This document shows, one piece after another, positions 1 through 5,710 of a stretch of 41,259 nt of DNA (its first letter is position 1; the number at the start of each line of letters is the position of its first letter). Made by a program: the position numbers and the translations under genes. Origin of the DNA: an uncultured Methylococcaceae bacterium (GTDB lineage Bacteria; Pseudomonadota; Gammaproteobacteria; Methylococcales; Methylococcaceae); assembly GCA_903859815.1 (NCBI GenBank), contig CAIOOA010000059.1, positions 1 to 41,259 on the forward strand, written 5' to 3'. Below the pieces are notes generated by a model that ran no database searches, had not been told where the DNA came from, and saw only the letters and a list, made by a program, of their open reading frames with translations.

Positions 1-104
1 GCAACAAGGTCGTCATTTGCATTGAGTGCAGCAATGCACTGGGCACTACATGTGTGGGCCATTGCACTCAATAGTAGCGCGATGAGGTAGTTCGTAAGTT
101 TCAC
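1..104 (-). CDS. secreted protein, N-terminal part only (cassette gene, runs off window)
   Basis: Reading leftward from a GTG at 104 there are 34 open codons running off the window edge. The product begins with a short polar stretch (MKLTNY) and a hydrophobic run (LIALLLSAMA), followed by Cys-containing sequence (HTCSAQC), which looks like a secretion signal. A GAGAGG ribosome-binding site sits 6 nt upstream of the GTG and fixes the start. The gene begins 29 nt after the 91-bp attC-like site at 134-224 and has the same direction as the next two genes. This is the usual position of a gene in an integron cassette. The function cannot be read from so short a piece; the start and direction are fairly secure. 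Confidence 0.55.
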   Translation of the reverse strand, partial: MKLTNYLIALLLSAMAHTCSAQCIAALNANDDLV

Positions 105-133
105 TATTAGCCTCTCAAGTTGCTATGGAAAAA

Positions 134-224
134 GCCTAACGACCCCATTCAGCCGCCCGCGCGGAAGAAGCCAGAATTAACACGCCAAACGTCCACGCGG
201 GTCGGCTGGAACGGCGGGTTAGGC
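134..224 (-). repeat. attC-like integron recombination site 1
   Basis: An imperfect palindrome of 91 bp. It starts with GCCTAAC (fits RYYYAAC) and ends with GTTAGGC (fits GTTRRRY). The arms at 138-161 and about 197-220 pair almost fully, with a one-base offset near the L boxes, as expected for the extrahelical base of a folded attC. It lies 3' of the gene at 396-1505 and 5' of the partial gene at 1-104. Two further sites of exactly the same length (1551-1641 and 2331-2421) make chance unlikely. Because attC ends are self-complementary, the leftward orientation is inferred from the cassette genes. Confidence 0.75.
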
Positions 225-395
225 GGGTGGGCAGGGAGACAAAGCCGGGGTTTCATAGGCTTTTGCTCTTTGCTTACCGCCCTTTTCGTCGGGCAACAAA
301 AAGACGTTGCCCGACCGGGCTGGTGGGCAGAGAAACAATGCCGGGGATTCATGGATTTTGCTCTCTTTTCTCATTTGGCTCAATACGAGAGTACG
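225..395. repeat. post-attC conserved flank with an orphan second copy and a palindrome
   Basis: Immediately right of attC-1 runs a stretch (GGTGGGCA, then ACAAAGCCGGGG, then TTTTGCTCTTT) that also follows attC-3 (2422-2470) and, more weakly, attC-2. The same stretch recurs at about 317-370 without a complete attC in front of it, only the palindrome at 288-315 (GTCGGGCAAC, 8-nt loop, GTTGCCCGAC). This suggests that a former attC or cassette border was deleted here. No gene is seen. Confidence 0.5.
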
Positions 396-405
396 CTATT
401 GCGCC
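377..405. repeat. REP-like palindrome (GCGCAATACGCGG family), copy 1
   Basis: Copy of a short palindrome also present at 2478-2508 and 27817-27848, with a related form at about 30910-30940: GGCGCAATACGCGG, a short loop, then CCGCTATTGCGCC. This copy is degenerate. The last three codons and the stop of the neighbouring leftward gene (stop at 396) lie inside it. Confidence 0.5.
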
Positions 406-1505
406 CTACGATAGCGCCTTACCGCGTTCATTCTGGCAATTAAAGCTAAACCATAGCTAAAGAGCCATATTGTGCTTGGGATGGGTATCGAATTAGTCTG
501 TATTTGTGCAACGTATAAATCCCCATTTGAGGCACCAGGTACATTTTGTTGCCAAATAACTTTACCGTTATAAATCTGGGCAAATCTTTCGTCTGTCGTG
601 TCATTGTGTGTTATTTGAAATGGTGCGGCATTAATATCCAAGAGGTTCATTCCAAAAATATCAAGCGTACCGTTTCTTCTATCAGACCATACAAGTAGGT
701 CATCATAGTAATAATAGTTGTCTATGGCCCAGTCATTTGTAAATACTATTTTTGCTTTGTCTGTTTTGCCAATTTCGTACATATAGACGCTTTTTCCATC
801 ATCTCCTAAAATGGCAATTTTATTATTATATATGAATCCTCCATTTGATCCCCAAAGCCTTAAACCTTTACCGTCTTCTGCGGTAATTAACGTTGCTGGC
901 TCGGAAGTCCATATTTGTTTCGTGTATATACCGCTTTCATCTGCGTAAACTACATTGTCTTGCCAGATATCATGCCACCCATTTGAAGAGTAGCCTTGGT
1001 TTCCGATGCCACCAGCAATTGTCATTCTGGTGTCTTTGGTTAAGTTTTGAATTTTTAAATCCCAGTTGGTATATGGGCCGGATGCCCATATCCAAACGAA
1101 GTTATCACCACTAACGACGGGAGACCAATTGTGATAACTTTCATGAACAGGGTATTGAATAGCCCCTACTGCGAAGCTGGAATCAACATATCTATAAAAT
1201 AGCCCTTCATTTTTCCCGCTGAAAACCATATATCCTGCTCCGTCAGGCTGCATATTAAAACTGAAATGATTCCATCCGCTTTGCCCTTGTATAAAATATG
1301 CTTGTTCGGTTAAGTCGTTGGGATTGAGGAATTTTCCATAAGCAGTTTGTGATCCTTTGGAATATAAAATTGAATTGTTGCTAAAACTAAGCCCGTCTCC
1401 GCCATTGACATTTGTGTCCACTAAATATGGGGTGATGTCGGCAAATGCAACTAAACTGACACTGGTCATGAACAGAACTATAAAAATCGAAGTTATTGTT
1501 TTCAT
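396..1505 (-). CDS. secreted beta-propeller-like protein with VPLPA-like CTERM tail
   Basis: A protein of 369 residues. The ATG at 1505 is chosen over upstream in-frame starts because it follows a strong AGAGGTGG site and begins a clear signal peptide (MKTITSIFIVLFMTSVSLVA, cut near AFA-D). The mature part has repeated blade-like segments such as DNFVWIWAS, DLLVWSDRRNG and GKVIWQQN. These resemble the TolB-type propeller repeats of secreted proteins with a V-V-W-x-D-x-R pattern. The C terminus has PIPSTIWLF, a hydrophobic helix and an Arg-rich end, resembling the VPLPA variant of PEP-CTERM sorting signals handled by exosortases. The last codons fall in a REP-like palindrome. It sits between two attC-like sites and is therefore read as an integron cassette gene. 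Ligand or function unknown. Confidence 0.75.
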   Translation of the reverse strand: MKTITSIFIVLFMTSVSLVAFADITPYLVDTNVNGGDGLSFSNNSILYSKGSQTAYGKFLNPNDLTEQAYFIQGQSGWNHFSFNMQPDGAGYMVFSGKNEGLFYRYVDSSFAVGAIQYPVHESYHNWSPVVSGDNFVWIWASGPYTNWDLKIQNLTKDTRMTIAGGIGNQGYSSNGWHDIWQDNVVYADESGIYTKQIWTSEPATLITAEDGKGLRLWGSNGGFIYNNKIAILGDDGKSVYMYEIGKTDKAKIVFTNDWAIDNYYYYDDLLVWSDRRNGTLDIFGMNLLDINAAPFQITHNDTTDERFAQIYNGKVIWQQNVPGASNGDLYVAQIQTNSIPIPSTIWLFSYGLALIARMNAVRRYRRAQ

Positions 1506-1550
1506 TTTCCACCTCTTTGAAATAGCATGGTTTGCATGGCGAAGCGCACG

Positions 1551-1641
1551 GACTAACGCTTGCGTTGAGGGGCGTGGGCGGAAGGAGCCAGAAAAGTGAG
1601 CGAAAATATAACCCCGCGTCCCCTCGAACGCCGGGTTGGGC
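1551..1641 (-). repeat. attC-like integron recombination site 2
   Basis: A 91-bp imperfect palindrome from GACTAAC to GTTGGGC, the same length as the other two sites. The arms AACGCTTGCGTTGAGGGGCG and, at the far end, CGTCCCCTCGAACGCCGGGTT-like sequence pair with small offsets. One terminal box departs from the RYYYAAC/GTTRRRY consensus at one position. It lies between the stop of the gene at 1696-2166 and the start (1505) of the next leftward gene. Confidence 0.7.
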
Positions 1642-1695
1642 TGGTGGATAATGAGAGATTTTTGGACATGAATAGATTCTGCTTTTTTTTTGAGA

Positions 1696-2166
1696 TTAAC
1701 TGCCAATGCTGCGAAGTTTCTCAAGTCGTTGCCTGAGAAGTTGCTGACCTTTATCGGGGCAACCATCACCCGGCATTCCATACATTACAAAAAAATCTGG
1801 ATAATCCTCATTTCCTCCTGTGTATTCATTCCAAGCTTCGTCCAATCTTCTTCTTTCTTTTTTGCTCAAATGGAACCTGAACTCTCTGACCGCTCGTTTG
1901 TGCTTGGCGTAAGCCCCTGCTATCTTTTGGCTACCTGCGAGACCGCCAGTAGTAACGCCGGTCAAAGCATTTACAAGGATATAGCCAGTTGTAGAATCTT
2001 GAATAAAATCGCCGTCAAGGGCATTTCTGTAAACGATAGCGGCTTGGAGCTTGGCGTTGAATCGGGCAACACGCATAGCGGAACAATAGCCAATTATTCC
2101 ACCCATAGCGGCGGTAATTCCTCCACCCAAGAATTGGGACAAGTTAAAGATACAAGTATCTGGCAT
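1696..2166 (-). CDS. hypothetical protein with glycine-rich N-terminal helix (cassette gene)
   Basis: A protein of 156 residues. The ATG at 2166 is preferred because GAAGG lies 7 nt upstream; a TTG two codons earlier is also possible. The N-terminal part (LGGGITAAMGGIIGYCSAMRVARFNAKLQAAIVYRNAL) can form one short hydrophobic helix followed by an amphipathic one. This resembles small membrane-tethered hypothetical proteins with an R-x-A-x-F-N and F-R-x-A pattern. The C-terminal part is charged (KKERRRLDEAW) with an acidic/aromatic stretch (GGNEDYPDFF). I do not recognise a catalytic motif. It is flanked by attC-like sites on both sides and has the same direction as the other cassette genes. 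Confidence 0.65.
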   Translation of the reverse strand: MPDTCIFNLSQFLGGGITAAMGGIIGYCSAMRVARFNAKLQAAIVYRNALDGDFIQDSTTGYILVNALTGVTTGGLAGSQKIAGAYAKHKRAVREFRFHLSKKERRRLDEAWNEYTGGNEDYPDFFVMYGMPGDGCPDKGQQLLRQRLEKLRSIGS

Positions 2167-2330
2167 AATCAAACCTTCGTTTCTTTTTATTCATGGGTTC
2201 TCGGCGCACTTGTAGGATACGCATTTATTTGGTGGATACTTCCATGGATTGACATGGGTAAAGAATATTCGCCATGGCCCATAGGTGAAGATTGCGAACC
2301 TATTTGGCTTACCAGATTATGGAAGAAGCC

Positions 2331-2421
2331 GCCCAACGCCCCCGTTCAGCCGCCCGCGCGAAAGGAGGTAGAAAAATGAAGCCAAACGTCCACGCGGGTC
2401 GGCTGGAGCGGCGGGTTAGGC
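2331..2421 (-). repeat. attC-like integron recombination site 3
   Basis: A 91-bp imperfect palindrome from GCCCAAC (perfect RYYYAAC) to GTTAGGC (perfect GTTRRRY). The sequence is close to attC-1 in both arms (CAGCCGCCCGCGCG and CGCGGGTCGGCTGG). Its inner part includes AAAGGAGGTAGAAAAATG, but the reading frame behind that is short. It is the site closest to the recombinase remnant at 2641-2727. Confidence 0.75.
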
Positions 2422-2477
2422 GGGTGGGCAATGAAACAATGCCGATAATTCGTGGATTTTGCCCTTTTTCTTCATTC

Positions 2478-2508
2478 GGCGCAATACGCGGAGTACCGCT
2501 ATTGCGCC
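2478..2508. repeat. REP-like palindrome (GCGCAATACGCGG family), copy 2
   Basis: GGCGCAATACGCGG, a 3-nt spacer, then a mirrored CCGCTATTGCGCC. This is a clean copy of the family seen at 377-405 and 27817-27848. It is placed between attC-3 and the inverted-repeat element at 2542-2628. Confidence 0.6.
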
Positions 2509-2541
2509 TTACGGCCTTGAAATGATTGACCAAAGCCGGAT

Positions 2542-2628
2542 GGGATTTGTAATCCCGTCCTTAACATTTTGTGCCATGTCGGAAGCTGTGACTTCGCACA
2601 AAACGTAAGCGACGGGGTTACAAACCCC
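2542..2628. repeat. MITE/BIME-like element with 33-bp inverted arms
   Basis: The left arm 2542-2574 (GGGATTTGTAATCCCGTCC and on to TTTTGTGC) is mirrored with a few mismatches by the right arm 2596-2628 (GCACAAAACGTAAGCGACGG and on to AAACCCC) around a 21-nt centre. Each arm itself contains a small palindrome (GGGATTTGTAATCCC). A single arm recurs at about 30811-30846 close to a RAYT remnant. This fits a non-autonomous palindromic element moved in trans. It interrupts the recombinase remnant that follows. Confidence 0.6.
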
Positions 2629-2640
2629 GTCGCGCTTCGG

Positions 2641-2727
2641 GCGGTGCGGAAGGTGGGACTGGTCAAACCGGCCAAGTTGCACACGCTGCGACACAGCTTT
2701 GCCACCCATTTGTGCAGTATATCGTAG
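2641..2727 (+). pseudogene. tyrosine recombinase remnant, probably integron integrase C-terminal piece
   Basis: The + strand frame from 2641 encodes 28 codons ending in TAG. It includes AVRKVGLVKPAK followed by LHTLRHSFATHL, the box-II motif of tyrosine recombinases with the catalytic H-x-x-R (HTLR) and the following HSFATHL. The wording around it is like IntI and related integrases. Everything before (about 250 residues in a full integrase) and after (the LLGH helix and the catalytic Tyr) is missing. It is cut on the left by the inverted-repeat element ending near 2640 and on the right by the GGTGGGCAAGC palindrome at 2727. Its direction is opposite to the cassette genes, as for intI beside its array. 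A phage or transposon integrase fragment remains possible. Confidence 0.6.
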
Positions 2728-2812
2728 GTGGGCAAGCGTTTTAGCTTGCCCACCATTCGCCGGGGTTTGAGGTTACGTTCCTCGTGGGCAAACGATAAAG
2801 CCGTTTGCCCAC
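2727..2812. repeat. pair of GTGGGCAA palindromes
   Basis: Two hairpin units: 2727-2754 (GGTGGGCAAGC, short loop, GCTTGCCCACC) and 2784-2812 (GTGGGCAAACG, loop ATAAAG, CCGTTTGCCCAC). Related units occur at 288-315 and 22206-22286. The arrangement of two similar hairpins is like REP doublets. Confidence 0.6.
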
Positions 2813-2841
2813 ATTACCCGGCTAAGACATTAGTATTGAGA

Positions 2842-3609
2842 TTACGCGATCTTCTTGCGCCGAATTTGCCAACTAACCAAAGGGATGCCCACCATCAGCA
2901 TAGCCCATTCCTCAGGTTCAGGCACAGCATTTGCTATCGGTTCTAATTTGGGCATTCTGCAACCGCCAGTAGGGACGTGAATACCACAGGAACTAATGAG
3001 TAGGGTTGATAAGGAACTAGTGTTTAATAAAGGACTGGAAATGCTGTTAATTTCGAAAGGGGGACTGGAAATGTTGTATTTGCCAACGTTAGCTCCACTC
3101 GTAATCGATTCGATAGTAGTCACTGCAGTCGGTTGGTTTTCGAGAAAAATATTTATAAAATTACCTGAACTGGAATACCCAGAGAAAGTGGCTTGTAGCA
3201 GTTGTGTGGTGAAATTACCAGTCTCATTCACATTAGATCGATTCAAATATCTAACCACAAATGAGTTATTGCTAGGAAGCGACATAGCTCCACCAGAAGG
3301 TTTACCATCCTGATCTAATAGTAAGGCAGATAAATTGGCATTGTATGTCACAGTAGTATCGCCTCCAGAGACTACGGAATTAAACACACTAAAGCTATTG
3401 ATAAAAGCCGAGTCAGCGTAAAGCGTGCTACCGCCCGGACCAACACCAGGCATCGGTATTAAAGTTCCAGGCTCGGGTTTCAAGGTAATGATGGAGTTTA
3501 AGAAGGAGTCGGGAGCATCAGAAACGAATGCGTTAGCGGCATTCGACGCAACCAAGAGGACTAAGGTTCCAATCACTGCTCGGTTAATCAGGTATAGCGA
3601 TTGAGTCAT
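2842..3609 (-). CDS. PEP-CTERM sorting-domain protein
   Basis: A protein of 255 residues from the ATG at 3609, which follows TTGGAGATC with suitable spacing. It has a signal peptide (RAVIGTLVLLVASNAANA). The mature part is rich in Ser, Asn and Thr with alternating hydrophobic residues, typical of exported beta-rich structural proteins. The C-terminal sorting signal is VPEPEEWAMLMVGIPLVSWQ followed by basic RRKK, recognised by exosortase/EpsH systems and linked to exopolysaccharide. No enzyme motif is seen. There are two Cys in the segment before the tail (SSCGIHVPTGGC). The same EEWAM form of the tail is found in the CHRD protein at 27861-28454, so both are probably substrates of one exosortase encoded elsewhere. 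Confidence 0.85.
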   Translation of the reverse strand: MTQSLYLINRAVIGTLVLLVASNAANAFVSDAPDSFLNSIITLKPEPGTLIPMPGVGPGGSTLYADSAFINSFSVFNSVVSGGDTTVTYNANLSALLLDQDGKPSGGAMSLPSNNSFVVRYLNRSNVNETGNFTTQLLQATFSGYSSSGNFINIFLENQPTAVTTIESITSGANVGKYNISSPPFEINSISSPLLNTSSLSTLLISSCGIHVPTGGCRMPKLEPIANAVPEPEEWAMLMVGIPLVSWQIRRKKIA

Positions 3610-3991
3610 AATATTGATCTCCAACAAGTAAGCATATTAAAACAAAGCATCCCATAACGGGACAAAACATAGGATGCCATAAGATAGCTTTGCCACATTA
3701 GAAATAACAGTAACTTATATATGGTATCAAAAATGGCAAATCTTTTCATTATTAAAACCGCTCATATTTATTCTGTCAATGCCTTTTAAAAAACACACCC
3801 CTAATGTAAAAAACAAACACATCACTCTTAAATATTTGCAGGGTGCGGTTATATTGCTGGCTCCCACGCTCCGGCGTGGGAGCCTATCTTGGGACGCTTT
3901 GCGTTCATTCGCCGCAGGAGCGGTTGAATTACGTTCCCACGCCGGGAGCGTGGGAACAATCAACGTCGGCAACTCGTCCAGTCCTATAAAA
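3610..3991. other. intergenic region between convergent/divergent hypothetical genes
   Basis: A non-coding stretch of about 380 bp. It holds the probable promoter of the PEP-CTERM gene, including a GCATCC/GGATGC inverted repeat at about 3648-3678, and the repeat at 3859-3957. A reading frame at 3779-4051 runs through the repeat and is taken as spurious. Confidence 0.4.
3859..3957. repeat. dispersed inverted-repeat element (GTTCCCACGC type)
   Basis: Two palindromes bound a 50-bp core: GGCTCCCACGCTCCGGCGTGG and the mirrored AGCC end at 3859-3884, and GTTCCCACGC, short loop, GCGTGGGAAC at 3933-3957. The core holds GGGACGCTTTGCGTTC. Elements of this type are common between genes in gammaproteobacteria. 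Confidence 0.6.
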
Positions 3992-4681
3992 TCACCCCCC
4001 CACCGAAATACTGATGACATCGCTCCACTGCCCGACTTGCTCGTCGTGTAGCCGGTAGATGGCTTTATACCTCCAAGTGGCGCTGGTTCCGGGAGGGGGA
4101 AGCGGGGCGGTGTCGGTGGTGTTGGGTTGGTTGTTGACGGCGAGTAAGACGAAGCCGTTGCCGTCTCCCCGATCCACCCAGATTTCGATGCCGCTGGCCT
4201 TGCCCTTGGTCCACACAATCACCGGATGACCTGCAATGATCTGCACGTTCAGGATGGGTTTCCAGGTAGTCGGGTCATTCACTTGCGTAGAACCGATGAC
4301 CCACAAATCCTGCCCGATGGCGGTGGTGAATTTCTTATGGGTCTTGGCCCGTGCCACCAAAGCGCATGTCCTCGGGATGATGCCCGTCAGCACGGCAGGG
4401 CGATTCATTAAGCCTATCATGGGCGGGACGGGCCATTCGACTAGGCCATCATTGTCATCGCGCAACTGATTCTTAAAGGCCGTCCAATATTGGGAGAAGG
4501 ATTGCCAGTCGCCCTGTTCTTGCAGCCCTTGGCGGAAGTTGACGGCATCGGTCTGTAGCGTGGCGATGTCCTCAGGCTTGATCTCCAACAGGTCGGCATA
4601 TTTGGGCAGAATGGCGGCAAGGTGTTCGAGCAATTCGGCCTTGCCAGCGTCGTCATGGGGCATGTAGGGTGAAGTGGACAT
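3992..4681 (-). CDS. hypothetical protein: helical N-terminal half plus Fn3-like C-terminal half
   Basis: A protein of 229 residues with ATG at 4681 after AGGAGA. There is no signal peptide. Residues 1-105 are predicted helical (LLEHLAAILPKYADLLEIKP, then DAVNFRQGLQE). The middle has two hydrophobic stretches rich in Pro and Gly (WPVPPMIGLMNRPAVLTGII). Residues about 145-229 form a beta-rich fibronectin-III-like end (VIVWTKGKASGIEIWVDRGD, then ATWRYKAIYRLHDEQVGQWS, then VISISVGG). The broken locus at 29483-29858 encodes the same layout and is taken as a paralogue. Both lie just downstream of a 42-bp minisatellite. Function unknown. Confidence 0.7.
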   Translation of the reverse strand: MSTSPYMPHDDAGKAELLEHLAAILPKYADLLEIKPEDIATLQTDAVNFRQGLQEQGDWQSFSQYWTAFKNQLRDDNDGLVEWPVPPMIGLMNRPAVLTGIIPRTCALVARAKTHKKFTTAIGQDLWVIGSTQVNDPTTWKPILNVQIIAGHPVIVWTKGKASGIEIWVDRGDGNGFVLLAVNNQPNTTDTAPLPPPGTSATWRYKAIYRLHDEQVGQWSDVISISVGG

Positions 4682-4772
4682 GGTGTTTGGTCTCCTAGAA
4701 ATAATGTGTTGTATTTAATGGGTTTCCTGTGGTTTTCCAAGCTTCCGCCAAGCTTGGCGGGCGGTCAGTAAC

Positions 4773-5149
4773 GGCTGAGGAGTGAGTATCGATGATTGGT
4801 CCTTGCTCATCGAAGGCTGAGGAGTGAGTATCGATGATCGGTTCTTGCTGATCGAAGGCTGAGGAGTGAGTATCGATGATCGGTCCTTGCTCATCGAAGG
4901 CTGAGGAGTGCGTATCGATGATTGATGATTGCTCATCAGACTCTGATACGCGATATTTGCGATGGATGATTGCGCATCGAAGGCTGAGGAGTGCGTATCA
5001 ATGATTGGTGAGTGCGTATCGAAGGCTGAGGAGTGCGTATCAATGATTGATGATTGCGTATCGAAGGCTGAGGAGTGCGTTTCAATGATTGGTGAGTGCG
5101 TATCAATGGCTACTGACCGCCCATCGAGTTCCGATGAGCCATCGGCAAA
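4773..5149. repeat. 42-bp tandem repeat (minisatellite A), about 9 copies
   Basis: Copies begin (at GGCTGAGGAGTG or a degenerate form) at 4773, 4815, 4857, 4899, about 4941, 4982, 5024, 5066 and 5108. Each 42-bp unit is itself two related 21-bp halves (for example CGAAGGCTGAGGAGTGCGTA and CAATGATTGGTGAGTGCGTA). Both strands are open through it: the minus-strand frame 4715-5215 gives heptads such as DTHSSAF-DTQSSII, and the plus frame gives SKAEECV-SMIGECV. Neither frame has a convincing ribosome-binding site. It ends about 90 bp upstream of the start of the gene at 3992-4681. Confidence 0.85.
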
Positions 5150-5710
5150 GACCGAGATGCAGCCATCAAAGCGTGATGACTGCTGGGTTGATGTGGCAAG
5201 GTGTCCGACAAGCACGGCTGAATCCTAAGCATTCCAAAGCGAACCGATTAGTTTCCGGTGAGAATGGCTTGAGCAAAGACAAACGGCACTCAAGTATTTT
5301 CACTACCCGTTAAAACTTCCGTCCCTGCGTTGACGTGTGATGTTATGCTCAAAACTCGACCACGGCGCTATTATAAGCATAATCCTGACAGGGAATATTT
5401 TTCACAGGTTTATACGCCTGCTGTTGAAAATGTCAAGTTTTTATTTTCTTCCGCAGCAATTCTCCTTTTGGCGTGGAAGCCGTAATTCCGTCATGGACCG
5501 CCGGAATCCAGTGCCATGGACGGTAACGGGTAGGCTGCGTAAGTGTTTAATTAAGCGCTTTCTGGCAGGAATGACGGGTTATAAATCAGCGCTTTGCCTC
5601 ATAATAAGAATTGCTGTTTCTGCCGGGTGCCATTTGTAGTCCCGGTTTTAGCCGGTTCCAGTCAGTTTGACCGCCTAAATGCGGGACTACGAACGCTTAT
5701 TTTTTCAGCA
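5150..5710. other. non-coding stretch with dispersed repeats
   Basis: About 560 bp with no convincing gene; a frame at 5337-5639 crosses known repeats and has no ribosome-binding site. Seen inside are an ATTCCG...CCGGAATCCAG-type repeat at about 5481-5520, also present at 28677-28710, and the inverted repeat at 5636-5690. Confidence 0.5.
5636..5690. repeat. inverted repeat GTAGTCCCG ... CGGGACTAC
   Basis: Perfect 9-bp ends (5636-5644 and 5682-5690) with further imperfect pairing of GTTTTAGCCGGT against ACCGCCTAAAT. It lies just after the stop of the leftward alkyl sulfatase gene and may also act as its terminator, but there is no clear U-tract. Confidence 0.5.

Noticed and set aside
1690-2379. 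Long rightward frame of 229 residues
   Set aside because: Most of it is the antisense of the cassette gene at 1696-2166, which has a better start; only its end (2191-2379) is kept as a weak finding.
4773-5149. Possible CRISPR array
   Set aside because: The unit repeats as a whole every 42 bp with no variable spacers, and no cas gene is near; it is a minisatellite.
4715-5215. Repetitive 166-residue protein on the minus strand
   Set aside because: The frame is open only because the tandem unit is a multiple of three; no ribosome-binding site, and the other strand is equally open.
5337-5639. Small rightward gene
   Set aside because: It crosses dispersed repeats and has no ribosome-binding site.
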